Below, one piece after another: positions 10,584 through 22,185 of a stretch of DNA of 64,000 nucleotides. The notes beneath the pieces are model-generated. The model ran no database searches, was not told where the DNA came from, and saw only the letters and a program-made list of their open reading frames with translations. The DNA comes from Coptis chinensis. Lineage: Eukaryota > Streptophyta > Magnoliopsida > Ranunculales > Ranunculaceae. The position numbers were made by a program, and so were the translations under genes. The stretch lies in the NCBI GenBank assembly GCA_015680905.1, contig CM027377.1, positions 19,182,501 to 19,246,500 of the forward strand, written 5' to 3'. Within the stretch, counting starts at the first letter, position 1. Each line of letters opens with the position of its first letter.

Positions 10584-11100
10584 TTAAAAATAGTCATTCT
10601 GAACGTATCCTACAACCATTGAGCTCCAAGAAATCACATCTCGATACGTACTATCTTCGAAGACAGAAGCAACATATTGAATTGAATAACATTTTGTGTA
10701 AACAGATAGAAGAGCATTTCTAATCCTTCTTTCAGGATCCAATCTGTTCCTATAGGAGTAGCCATGGATTTTTGTAGCATTTCTTTACAATTATCAAGCT
10801 ACACTAAAGATATTGATGGCAGGGAGGACACTTACTAAGGTTACGACATTCGGCTTCAAGCCCAGATCCAACATGTCAATGAAAATGCTCACGACATCAC
10901 TAGACATAGTATATTGAGCAAGAGAAGAAATAACCCCACTATATGTGACTACATCTACGTATATTGTATATTGTATGCTATCCTAAAAAAAACCATTTTG
11001 AGCATAGCTATAAATTAGAGCATTCCACGCCTTATTTTCTCTTCGGGCTTGAGATTTTTAGCACTAGATGTTGGTATTCTCCTCTTATAGAATTGAAGGC
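10584..11100 (-). pseudogene. PPR protein fragment (PLS type)
   Basis: Four consecutive pieces on the minus strand match pentatricopeptide-repeat proteins of organelle RNA processing: AWNALIYSYAQNG (about 11030), DVVTYSGVISSLAQ followed by MLDLGLKPNVVTLVSVLPA (10955-10830), HGYSYRNRLD with NALLSVYTKC, and DVISWSSMVVGYVQN ending at the stop 10584-10586. The order is that of a real PPR tract, with alternating motifs of the PLS class. At least two in-frame stops and two frame changes separate the pieces, and there is no start, targeting peptide or E/DYW tail. It lies 240 bases upstream (minus strand) of the FtsH fragment. Confidence 0.75.
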
Positions 11101-11834
11101 ATCACAAGTACACATAATTTGGTTATAAACTTCAGTTAATAGTGAAAATGATTCATGTTTGTCGTCTTTACCGCTGGCCATGCATGACTTTATATTTGAT
11201 GGGATTTGCTTGCTATGGTTTGAATAGATTTAATGATAGTTTTGGATATCTAAATAGGGATAACAATATATTGTCAAAGTTAGAATCAGAACCCGCCCTT
11301 GACTTGCTTCAACATGAGCTAGCAACTTAAACGAATACCACAACTTCAATTATTGCAAGTAGCGAGCTTAGTGTGCATGATAGGAAATTAGCCGACGCTA
11401 TTGAATAATAAAAACACGCATCTATGTTGCATTGGAAATATATAAAGCTCAATAAGGAGATGATGATTCAGTTGAGGTTGTCCATTTAGGCGTCTTTTTA
11501 AAGTTGTATATAAGAATTGAGGAAACGAGAAAGCTTTGGAGCATAATCAACTGTCTCAAAAGGTATTTAAGAATTGGGGACTGAGTGCTAATGTGCAGAA
11601 GTTGACGTTGTTAAGTTGGGGAGGTTTTATGACGCAATTTGTATAATTCTTATTAGCAAAACACATGAGAAGAGTATGGCTAGAGTCTAGAGCTATGACA
11701 CTTATTGCTATTTTAGAGTCCCTCTATAACCACAAAAAGTTTCGAGCTTCTAAGAAGTGTCTTACAAAGGGGTTTGATTTATTTTGAGTGTTTACTTACA
11801 AGGTTTTAATCATACTAAGATTTGTGCCGCGAGA
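11101..11834. other. Intergenic, no recognised gene
   Basis: No recognisable coding region or RNA gene. AT-rich, with a short spurious open frame at 11142-11330 that has no similarity I recognise. Confidence 0.6.
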
Positions 11835-14440
11835 CATTGAACTAACCTAAAAAAAATAATTAAGTTAAAATTAGAAAATGGGTAACTAATATCAAAGAAT
11901 AATTAATTGAAAATCGGAAACTGGATGTAACTACACTGAAATAACCTTTAAAAAAAAATAATAATGGAAAATTGGAAACTGGATGCAAATGCGTTGAACT
12001 ATGTAACCTCAAAAAATAATTAACATAAAATCGTAAACTGGATGGAATAGCAGTGAACCTCAAAAAATAATTAATGAGAAATTGGAAATTTTATGTAAAT
12101 GCATTGAACTAACCTAAACTAACCTGAAATAATAATTAATGGGAAATCGGAAACTGGATGCAAATACATTGAACTAACCTAATTAACGGGAAATCGGAAA
12201 CTGAATGCAAATGCAACAAACTAACCTCAAAAAACAATTAACGGAAATCAGAAACTGGATGCAACTACATTGAACTAACCTAATTAATGAAAAATTGGAA
12301 ACTGAATGCAAACGCAAAAAACTAACCTCAGAGAACAATTAACGGAAATTGAAAATTGTAAGCAAACTCATTGAACTAACGTCAAAGAATAATTAACAAA
12401 AAATCGAAAACTTAAAGCAACTACATTTAACTAATCTCGAAAAATAATTAACAGGAATTCCAAATCTATAAGCAAATGCATTGAATTAACCTCAAAAAAT
12501 AATTAAAAGGAAATCGGAAATTGTATGGCATTGTATTAAACTAACCTCAAAATATTACTCACAGGAAATCAGAAATTGGATGCAACTGCATTGAACTAAC
12601 TTCAAATAATATTTATCGGGCAATTGAAACTTGATGCAAATGCATTTAACTAACCTCAAAAAATAATTAACGTGAAATCGGAAACTGGATGTAAATGCAT
12701 TGAACTAATATCTAAAAATAATTAATTGGAAATCGGGTTCAATCTGGTGTATAAAATGTATTGAACTAACCTCAAAAAAAAATAATTAAAGGGAATCGAT
12801 TATTGGATGAAACTAACATTTTTTTTTGCATGTAACTAACCTCGAATAATAATTAACAAGAAATCGAAAACTAGATGCAAATGCATTGAACCAACCACAA
12901 AGAATATAGAACGGGATATTCAAAACTGAATGTAACTCTTATTGAACCAACCTCAAATAATAAATAACAAAAATCTAAAACTAGACACAACTGCACTGAA
13001 CTAAGCTCAAAAAATAATTAACGAAAAATTGGTTTAGATGTAAATGCATTGAACTAACCTCAAAGAATAATCAATGGAAAATCGAAAACTGGATGTAAGT
13101 GCATCAAACTAACCTCAAAGAAAGTTGAAAATTGATGCAAATCCATTGAACTAAACTTCGAATAATAATTTCACTGAGAAAACAAAAAGCTGGATGCAAA
13201 TGCATTGAATTAACCTCAAAAAATAATTAACGGTAAATAAAAAATTGGATGAAATTGCATGAAACTAACATTTTTTTTTCTTTGCATAGAACTAACCCCA
13301 AAGAATAATTAACGTGAAATCAGAAACTGGATACAAATGCATCGAACTAACCACAAATAGCAATTAACGAGAAATCGAAAACTGGATGCAAATGTATTGA
13401 CCTAATCTCAAATAATAATTAATAGGACATCAGAAACTGAATGCAAGTGTATTGAACTAACCTTAGATAATAATAATTAACCTATAAATCATGACTGTAT
13501 GCAAATGCATTAAACTAACCTTAAAACGAGAAATCGGATACTGGATGCAAATACAACGAACTAAGCTAAAAGAATAATTAACGGGAAATTAGAAACCTGA
13601 TATAAATGGAACGAACAAACCTCAAAAAATAATTAATGAGAAATTGGAAACGGAATACTAATGCGTTAAACTAACCACAAAAAATAATTAATTAACGGAA
13701 ATTGAAAACTGGATACAAATACATTGAACTAACCTCAAATAATAGTTAACGGGAAATCAAAAAATTCTTTGAATTAACCCGAAAGAATAATTAAAGGAAA
13801 TCCAGAAACTCGATGCAACTGCACTAAACTAACATAAAAAATAATTAACGGAAAATCGAAAACCGGATGCAAGTATGCAACTACATTGAACTAATCTCAA
13901 AAAATAATCAATGGAAAATCTGAAACTAGATGCAATTGCGTTTAGCTAAACTCAAATAATAATCAACATGAAATCAGAAACTGTATGCAATTGCATTGAC
14001 CTAACTCTCAAAGAATAACTAACGAGAAATCAAGAACTGGAAGAAATTGCATTAAACTAACCTAAAGAAAAGCACCGGGAATTCTCAGAAATTAGATGCA
14101 AATGCATTAAATGAACTAACCCTATTTATTTATTTATTATTTTTTTTTTGCATGGAACTAACCTCAAAGAATAGTTAATGTGAAGTCGAAAACTGGATGC
14201 AAATGCATCGAACTAATCTCAAAGAATAATTAACGTGAAATCGGAAACTGGAGGCAAATGCATTGAACTAACTGAAAATAATAATTAAAGAGAAATCAAA
14301 AACTGGATGCAACTGCATTGAACTAACTCAAAGTATAATTAAGGGAAAATTAGAATGGATGTAAATGCATTGAACTAACCTCAATGAATAATTAACGGGA
14401 AATCAAAAAATTGGATACAATTGCGTTGAACTAACCTAAA
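11835..14440. repeat. Minisatellite array, unit about 55 bp
   Basis: About 2.6 kb is filled with tandem, degenerate copies of one unit of about 55 bases: a core TGAACTAACCTCAAA, then AATAATTAACG, GAAATCGGAAACTGGATG and CAAATGCAT. Spacing gives roughly 45 copies. Copies differ by substitutions, 1-5 base indels and, at three places (about 12810, 13270 and 14130), a T-run that replaces part of a unit. There is no coding frame. Orientation is uniform throughout. Confidence 0.95.
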
Positions 14441-15129
14441 AACATAGTTGTATTATATGTAGTTGGAATGTTCGACAAATATAATTTTGTATTTAAAATA
14501 GTGTTTATCATATATATCTATTTTCGTATGATTGGGAATGACTTGGTATTTATGTAGCTTAAGTATGATCTTTGCCTTATTGGACATTCTAACAAAAATT
14601 TAATCAAACTTCTATTATGTAACAACAAATAGAAGTCGAAAGATTTTATCAAAGTTGTGCTCTATCTTTTTATAGAGCATGGGGTTTTCACGTTACAAGA
14701 AATTTGGATGTGTGATCAATATAACATTTATATATCTTATACCTATGCATAGTTACAAATATTTTTCATAATAATTTAAGAATAATTTAATATAGTGGCA
14801 CCTGTTCGTAGGATGGGTTCGAAAGCTAGTTTCATACTAATAGTTCATAGAAAAAAAAGAGCCAAGTTAAACACTATATGTAACAAATACCATAAAGTTT
14901 AACACAATTTAACAAATCAAAACATACCTCCAATCAAATTTGCGCCATCTATATAAACATGAAGGAGTCACATGTACCCAATTGTCCCGCAACATGATAT
15001 TACCATATCTCTGATCCTCCTCAAATTGAACAGCCATTCAAAATCAATGATAAATGGGTTGAGGCTCTGACCGCAAAATAATGCCATTAATAGAAAAATC
15101 CGGATTACAAAAGACTACTATGTAACAAG
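14441..15129. other. AT-rich spacer
   Basis: Between the minisatellite and the LINE fragment. No gene, RNA or element boundary recognised. Confidence 0.6.
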
Positions 15130-15856
15130 ACTTAAAAACAAGATTGATACCAAAATTTGGAATAGAGCAGCTTATTGTGGTCTCATTTACAAGTTAGCTA
15201 GCAAGGACAGCTCACTATAGGTTAAATGGGTTTGGATGCACCAGATAAAACAAAATAACTTTTGGACTATGAAGATACCAACTATAGTTCTTGGATATGG
15301 AGAAACATTCTAAAAACAGGACGAATGCTTCAAAATTTTGCAGTTGAAAATGGTGAATCTATAACCACATGTCATGACCCTTGGTGCTCAAACACACCAC
15401 TGGACTCTAATGCTCAAACTAGGATGCTTCTCCAAGTGTCCGACCAAGCAAAAGTTGCAAAGCTCATTGTTAATGGAAGATGGTCCAAAATCACCACCAA
15501 CTTACCTCAATGTGAGCTCAAGACCCTGATACTAAGTACTCCTATTAACTCTCTGCTGCCCCACGACCAATTGGTTTGGACTGCTACTAGCAACGGCAAA
15601 TACACTGTCAAATATGCCTATGCTGCTCTTAAGACTATTGGAATTAAGGTAAAGTGGTATAGATTAGTTTGGTGAAAGGTTGTCATCCCCAAGCATTCTT
15701 TTACTACTTGGCAACTCTTTGCAGGTGCCTTACCTACTCAAGATAGTTTAATGAAGAAAAAGACCTTGAATCATTCCACTTGTTGCTTACGCAACGACAA
15801 TGAAAGAGACAACTCGCACCACTTGTATTTTGATTGCCTTTACACTAAAAAAAACC
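15130..15856 (+). mobile_element. L1-type LINE fragment, end of ORF2
   Basis: The frame at 15262-15675 shows the region after the reverse transcriptase of plant L1 elements: SSWIWRNILKTGR, a DPW motif, QLVWTATSNGKYTVKYAYAA. After a single TGA it continues as the zinc-binding zf-RVT region (VIPKHSFTTWQLFAGALPT ... CCLRN ... HHLYFDC). Upstream (15166-15260) the same family continues in a different frame (KIWNRAAYCGLIYKLASKDS). It ends in a short A-run at 15849-15856 without the usual RNase H domain or 3' UTR, 12 bases from the kinase exon at 15868. It is a truncated copy inserted in the kinase intron in the opposite orientation. Confidence 0.8.
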
Positions 15857-15867
15857 AGAACTCATAC

Positions 15868-16912
15868 CTGGTCAAGAACGATATTTCTCGACTATATATA
15901 TCCGTGTAGAATTAACCTGTTGTGCAAATAAGCAATGCCTTCTGCTATTCCTCGAATGACCCTGAGCCTACTGGCCCAATCAAGATGAGTAATGTTGGTA
16001 TACCGTAGTGCCATATTACAATTATTAGAAATAATTCGACCTGCAAAAACAAAGCCACGAGATATAAGAGACCAGAAAAAGAGCAAACACAAATTGATAG
16101 CTAATTGGCGATGATCCTTACAGCCATGCAAATTTTCAAACAGGGTGCCGCGTGGGGTGTATGGATACACCAGGAAACAAGTTTCATCCCGAAGATATTG
16201 TTGGCCAAGTCCAGCGTTAGTTGACCATAGAAGCTTGACCACATTTGGATGGTCAAGTTCATTCAAGATACTCACTTCTGCCTGTAGAATTAAATGAAAA
16301 AATGGTAAAAACTACCTAATATTAAATAATCAAAATCTCACTTCTTTAAAGAAAACGGAGGGAGTAATAGTGAATTCATCACGTCATTAATTTTGTTTCT
16401 TTTATTGCCCTCGCTATATTGTTGAAATTACATATTTGTCTTTCATTATAAATGAAATAATAAAAATCAAGAAAATAGACTCAATCATAAATGTTTTGAA
16501 CACTTTAGTAATTTGGTTGCTTCTAACGTGGCATCTAACGTGGCAATATGATTGGCCCATTTATGGGCTTAATATTTTTTTTGCCATACCTATTTAGTTT
16601 AAGAAATAGCCTTTTCTATTAAATTGTTGAGATGTTTAATTTCTTAATGCTATGCTTAATTCCACGCTCGATAATAAATGCTAGACTGCTAATAATAAAT
16701 AATAAACATCAACCTACTCACCTGCCATTTGACTTGGGTACGTTCAGTAACGCCGGAACTCTTAATTACAACATCAAACTTTGTCTTCCGGAGTCCATAT
16801 GCCGCCCTTCCAGTTGGTATTCGAGCCCTGAAAACATCCGCGTAAAGATCTGCCTTGAAATATCTCGTCACTACGAGCAGTTTTTCAGCACTAATATTAA
16901 GGGCGATCTGAT
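15868..16912 (-). pseudogene. Receptor-like kinase remnant, three exons
   Basis: Three exons with good splice sites read on the minus strand. Exon A (16912-16722) encodes IALNISAEKLLVVTRYF and FDVVIKSSG (the VxIK lysine) and ends WQ|gtgagt. Exon B (16281-16122) encodes ILNELDHPNVVKLL (alpha-C glutamate and beta4) and CFLVYPYTPRGTLFENLHG (hinge). Exon C (16040-15868) encodes LDWASRLRVIRGIAEGIAYL and LILHGYI, then a stop where the HGNIKS lysine is expected, then SRNIVLDQ before the donor gtatgag. The stop, the truncated catalytic loop and the LINE copy right after the last donor mark it as a pseudogene, although introns and splice sites are intact. Ectodomain exons are not visible upstream. Confidence 0.75.
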
Positions 16913-17716
16913 CTGTAATATTCCCGATTTATATTCATTTCTTCCATTCAATAAGAAAGCAAACAATGAAAAATTATTCTAGAAGAAAGAAGGGACGAAT
17001 AAGAAAAACTGATAACTCTGGATAATCTAAACTAAACAGTTCCTCAAATATAATAATCGAAGCTATGCTATAATGCTATATCCATTAATGCAGTTAATTA
17101 GATACTATACAAAGAGAAGGAAAGATGAAGATGAGATACTCCACTGTTGAAATCTGACCTCTCAATTAATTGTTCCCCATTGTTGCAGAAACCAAGTTAC
17201 AGAAAATTCGATTTTCTTCTGTACGTTTTTGAAGATTTTTCTTTTTCAGGCATTACTGTCTTAGTGTTAACATACATAGCAAGAAGGTTTCAAGTAGTTA
17301 GTTCAGACGGTTGGTTACATGCAAACCAATTAACAAACTTCAGTTAACACTGGGCTTATTAGCAAAACAGAAAACAATAAAAGGCACATTCGAAACAGTC
17401 AAACTATCAAACAGCACATATTCGAAAAATAACTAAATATGACAAAGGCATATAAACTCATTTCAATATACAATGTGGCAACTGAACTTACACTAAAAGG
17501 CACACTTACGATCAAACATTCCATTAATAAATAACCACAGCAAATAAAAACAGTCCTATATTTCATAAGAGAAAAAAAAAAAACAATATGAAGCTGATAA
17601 AGGCACAGAATTAATAAGTAAAATCTTATTCAGGGCTAACACTATTTATACGAGTCAATATCGATAGTTTATACCTTGGAGACTAAAAATGATACCTTGA
17701 GATGAAATGATAATGG
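16913..17716. other. Intergenic, no recognised gene
   Basis: This would hold upstream exons of the receptor kinase on the minus strand, but I recognise none. AT-rich, with no repeat boundary visible. Confidence 0.5.
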
Positions 17717-18060
17717 TGTTGGAATTAAGCAGTAGAAAGCTTAAGAACAAGTACAAACCAGAGAGAAGAGACTACAAGTGTTACTTGTTTTCTACCAACT
17801 AAAACGACTCTCTTGTTACATTGTACTGACTCTGACTTATTTATAACAGAATCATAGCCAACGTGGGCTATACTTGTGCAACAATCTATGACTCCATAAG
17901 ACTAGCACAACTCCTGAATTATAGCTAACAGATTCCTAAACCACTCAGACACTGCCAATTACAAGACCACTTAGACTACTAACTTGCAGACACTAACACT
18001 TAGACTACTAAACCCACTTGTTTTACATCAATTCTTATCACTCCTCCTTATGCAAAAAGG
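17717..18060 (-). repeat. 3' LTR and polypurine tract of copia C
   Basis: On the minus strand the LTR runs TGATAAGAAT ... TTCCAACA (18040 down to 17717, 324 bp) with TG/CA ends. The purine-rich tract CCTTTTTGCATAAGGAGGAG directly precedes it (18060-18041). The partner LTR is not in the window, so the left boundary rests on the TG/CA ends alone. Confidence 0.75.
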
Positions 18061-18609
18061 AAAACATTCAGTGAGGATCGAAACTTCCAGAACTTCGGAT
18101 ATGAGAGTGCCTTGGTAAATCCCATCTGCAACTTGATCATTTGTTGGGCAATACTTCATCATGATTGTTCCTTCTGCAACTACATCTCGAATGAAGTGAT
18201 GACACAGAGCTCAATGTGTTTTGTCCTCCCATGGAAAACTGGGTTCTTCGTCATTGAAATAGTAGCTTTGTTGTCGCAGTTAATCTCTGTTGGTGTTGCT
18301 TGTACTTGGTGCAAGTCCTCCAAAACTCTTCGCATCCAAATGGCTTGACACGTTGCTGACGATGCTGCAATGTACTTAGCTTCAGATGATGACAGTACTA
18401 CAGTCGCTTGCTTCTTTGAGAACCATGATATAGCTCTCGATCCTAGGCTGAAAACAAACCCGCTTGTGCTTTTTCGGTCATCTACGAAACTTGCCCACTC
18501 ACTATCAGTAGACCCAACTAAACTGAATGAGGAACTTGTTTATACCAAATGCCATAGCTGTTGGTTGCCCGAATATAACGAAGAGTTCGCTTGGCTGCTC
18601 CAAGATGAT
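18061..18609 (-). pseudogene. RNase H end of copia C
   Basis: Minus-strand pieces match the copia RNase H tail: GAAKRTLRYIR, YGIWYKQV, a DSEWA-like site and the closing HFIRD-type region. The upstream edge at 18609 is the insertion point of copia A; the sequence continues at 42271. Broken. Confidence 0.8.
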
Positions 18610-19238
18610 TGTAGAGAAAAAAAGGAGTTTTTCTCTTTTTGTCATGCTTAACAGGTTGTTAGGAACTTGTTTATACCAAATGCCATATGTATGCTGGACA
18701 AAAAGGAGTTTTTCTCTTTATAAACAAATTGTTACCATCCTCTCTTTTTTGTTACTTAACAGGTTGTTAGGCACGCGTGCTCGACTTTTGCTTCGGCCAA
18801 GGCACCACGCCCCACCATATTTAAGACTTATTTGTTTTTTAAAAGATATAAATATAATTTTTTTATGTAAAAACTTAACCTAACCAAAACCAAGAAAAAT
18901 AGATTGTAAGAGAGCAATTCTTAGTGAGTTGAGTGTTCATTCTTTGTGAGTGAATTGAGGGCTCTTGTAATCTGTTACTCTGGACATCTAGTAAAGCTTA
19001 GAACTCGCAGTGTAGACGTAAGCAAATTGTCGAACCATGATATATCCTTGTCTTGTGGTGTGTTCTCTTTTATATTAATTGTTTTACTTTATATGCTTGT
19101 TTAATTGACATTAAGAAGTGTTTGGGATAGTACTTGGAGGGTGTTGAAGTCTTGTCTAGATAAAAAGATCAATCCTTGTGTAGGGGTTAATCTATTTGTA
19201 GTGGATAACGTTATTTTCGGTGTTAGTTATTCACAACA
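18610..19238 (+). repeat. 5' LTR of copia A
   Basis: Starts TGTAGAGAAAAAAAGGAG and ends GTTATTCACAACA, the same ends as the LTRs of copia B and the 3' LTR at 41665-42270. 629 bp. The shared downstream half holds CTTGTAATCTGTTACTCTGG. The U3 half carries a duplicated section around 18610-18760. Confidence 0.9.
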
Positions 19239-19252
19239 ATTGGTATCAGAGC
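19239..19252 (+). other. Primer-binding site of copia A (tRNA-iMet)
   Basis: ATTGGTATCAGAGC directly follows the LTR end. TGGTATCAGAGC is complementary to the 3' end of initiator methionine tRNA, the standard primer of plant copia elements. Confidence 0.95.
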
Positions 19253-19379
19253 GGAGTATACGACTTAGGATTTTGAGTTTTGGTGAAGAACCATAGTGCT
19301 CAAAATTTGCGTAGATAAGGTGTTCAATAAAATTCTCAAGTGAAAAATATTTTTTGGGTTATTGTGTGTGACTTGAAAA

Positions 19380-20229
19380 ATGGCTCCCAAGATGTCAAAT
19401 GCAAGGTTTGAAGTAGAGAAGTTTAATGAGAAGAATAACTTTGAGATTTGGCAAGTCCAAGTAAAGGACATCCTCATCCAACAAGGTTTGCACAAGGCTT
19501 TAAAAGAGATTAAATCTAAGGCAATGAGTATGAGTGAGGATGATTGGGAAGAGTTTGATCTACAGGCTTGTTCATCAATTCGGTTGTGTCTTGCTAATAA
19601 GGTCATGTATAATGTGATGGGAGAAAATACCGCTGCCGGTATTTGGCTCAAGCTAGAATCTATGTATATGACCAAGAGCATGACGAACAAGATGTACCTT
19701 AAGAAACGTCTTTATCGGTACATGATGGTAGATGGTTCAACAATGCAAGAGCACGTTAGTGAGTTCCGTCGACGCCTAGCGGATTATTTGAATGTTGGCA
19801 TGAAGATGGATGATGAGAATCAAATGACATGTTTAATATTCTCTTTGCCATAAAGCTATGAGCATCTAATTACTACATTTATGAACAGAGAAGATGTTGA
19901 TCTTGACGAAGTTCAGAGTGTACTTCTTTCTTATGAGTTGATGGATAAGACACGAGTAGAGAATAGCATTGATGCAGGACAAGGGCTAGTGGCAAGAGGA
20001 AGGTTGTATGAAAAGGCTTCTACAAGCAATAAGAAGTCTAGGTCCAAGTCAAAAAAGCCTTTGACACATGTGAAGTGCTATAATTGCAATGAAAAGGGAC
20101 ATTACGCAAGTAATTGTCCTCACTCGAAGAAAGATAACAAGTACAATGGTAAGAAGAAAGGTAAGGCTAAAGTTAATTTAGGCAAGTTTTGCTTCAGGCT
20201 CTAAAGGGGACGATGTGAGTCTACAGTAT
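19380..20229 (+). pseudogene. gag region of copia A
   Basis: Begins MAPKMSNARFEVEKFN and shows the copia gag fold (NNFEIWQVQVKDILIQQGL; CSSIRLCLANKV; WLKLESMYM), then a CCHC zinc knuckle, CYNCNEKGHYASNC, near 20080-20120. It closely matches the gag of copia B at the protein level. The gypsy element interrupts it just after the knuckle. Broken. Confidence 0.9.
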
Positions 20230-20694
20230 TGCATTTTAGACCCCACCTACGTGGCAAACGTCCATTAGTAGGGTCTCTATTTTATTCATTTAATCAACGG
20301 GGCTAAAGCCCGATTCACGATATCATGGATCAATGTGCAGTGTCTAAGGTGAACCTTAGCCACATGGCTTGCCACTAATGTACTATCGTTGATTTATGTC
20401 CAATTCATTTCTTATCAAAGAGATAGTTATCGGTTTAGCCGGTTATACTCTATCACAATTACTCAAGATACAAGATTACTTGAGCTATAAGGACTCTTTA
20501 CTCTACCTATATAAATACCACATTATTTTTCATAAGGAACTACGTTGAAACTTGATCCCTAGAGAATAGATCTTGGGTACGTACGCCGCCATTATTTGGT
20601 TCAGTTTCATCTCCCCCAACATCAAATTCCTCTGTTTCTTAGTGCGTTCTTTACCATTGCTCTCGTTGTGTTGAAGCAGTTTATTGCCGAAACA
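20230..20694 (+). repeat. 5' LTR of the gypsy element
   Basis: 465 bp from TGCATTTTAGACCCCACC to TTATTGCCGAAACA. A TATA box lies in CCTATATAAATACC (about 20507-20519). It aligns along its length with the LTR at 27986-28463, with scattered substitutions and short indels. Confidence 0.9.
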
Positions 20695-20696
20695 TA

Positions 20697-20716
20697 ATTG
20701 GCGCCGTCTGTGGGGA
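20697..20716 (+). other. Primer-binding site of the gypsy element
   Basis: ATTGGCGCCGTCTGTGGGGA follows two bases after the LTR. TGGCGCC primer sites are typical of the Tat and Athila gypsy clades. The identity of the primer tRNA would need a tRNA search. Confidence 0.8.
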
Positions 20717-21526
20717 ATTTAGAATTCATTATCACATGAAACAATCAAGAGGGTAAGCACAAGAAGCAGACCAAATAGTCAACATATTCCTCCTGCTAAT
20801 AGGAATTGCAACCCTCTAAATTCAAATCGGCCAATGCAAGAACCGTTGAACAATCAAGTTGCTCCTAGTGGTAAGATCAATTCTCAACATCCAACCGTAG
20901 CAGCGCCACCGCCACCACCACCGCCTTCGCTACCGCCACTCCTAATACGGTTGAGCGTGAGTTACGATGAGTCAAAAATTTAAAATAGGAACTTGAGAAG
21001 GAAGCTGGCAAAGAGGCAAAGGCCGATTGGACGAGGGCGCAAATTCAACAACATTATGACCCGCGAATGGGCGCATGAGGCCATTCCAGTGTATGGGACC
21101 GTCTTGAAGATCCACTTCATCGTCCTCAACAACGTGTTATTTCTCAAACACAATCAACCAGTGCACACTCTAAGAGTAATGACCCTATTACCCGTACTTA
21201 TTGGGAGAATCGGATTGGCAGGGATAACTACTACCCTAGACATGTCCGATCTCAAATGGAAGATTTACCTCTGAGAAGCAATTTCGGAAGACCGCCATCC
21301 GAGATATATGTCGACATGATAGGAGGGCGGGCATCCTGACAAAAGCAACAAAACATGGAGAAGTGGTATAATTATACCGACCACCCCGCCAAGGGTGACT
21401 ACCGCCCCTATCTGAGGTTGGGTTCTGAGGATAGACAAAGACAATCACCGGTCGGAGCTGATCGTGCATACCGCCAAAGACCTCTAACTCCAATAAGAGA
21501 TAATGGAAGGTATTCTTCTTTATCCC

Positions 21527-21957
21527 GGCCGGACCGACTGACCGGGGAAGGCCGACCTCGCGATTTCGCGGAAAATCGTCATCTAATCGGTCGGGCGGAA
21601 AAAAAAGTGTCATGGGCGAAAGTATAAGGAAAAACTTCATCCCAGGACCGACCGACGGACAGGGAAGGCCGACCTCGCAATTTCGCGGAAAATCGTCATC
21701 CTAGGCGGTCCGGTCCGTCGACAGGGAAAAAAGCATCATGGAAGAAAGTATAAGGAAAAACTTCATCCCGATGGGACCGACGGCGAGGGAAGGCCGACCT
21801 CGCAGATTTCGCGGAAAATCGTCATCTAGACGAGTCCATCGGACGAGGGAAAAAGGCGTCCGCGAGAAGAAAGTATAATGAAAACCTTCATCCTAGAAGC
21901 CGGACCGACGGCGAGGGAAGGCCGACCTCGCAGATTTGAGAAAAAGCGCCATCCCGC
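21527..21957 (+). repeat. GC-rich tandem repeat, about 123 bp, 3.5 copies
   Basis: Units share GGGAAGGCCGACCTCGCA, TTTCGCGGAAAATCGTCAT and GAAAGTATAA. Four starts lie near 21527, 21648, 21775 and 21899, the last copy being partial. GC content is well above the rest of the window. The array lies in the gag-proximal part of the gypsy element. Confidence 0.9.
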
Positions 21958-22185
21958 ATGTCCCAACCAAAAAAGGGATGAAGGTGTCCTGAAGCAACTA
22001 GAGGAAGACCACAATCCCGACAAACTACCGACCTAGATAGGTTGGTTACATAAAAGAAAAAAGACAATCTCGGTCGGACCCGAAAGTGTGTACGCCTAAA
22101 ATCTCTAACTCTTGTAAGAGGTAATGGCGGTGTCATCTTCCACATAGGCTCGGCCCGAGGCGTCATGTCTGTTTAAATCTTAAGG

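Noticed and set aside
11835-14440. A CRISPR array
   Set aside because: The repeats are head-to-tail without unique spacers, are degenerate, and the genome is a plant's.
16632-16982. 116-residue plus-strand protein
   Set aside because: It is the shadow of the receptor-kinase exon on the minus strand.
19265-19690. 141-residue minus-strand protein
   Set aside because: It is the shadow of the copia A gag and its leader.
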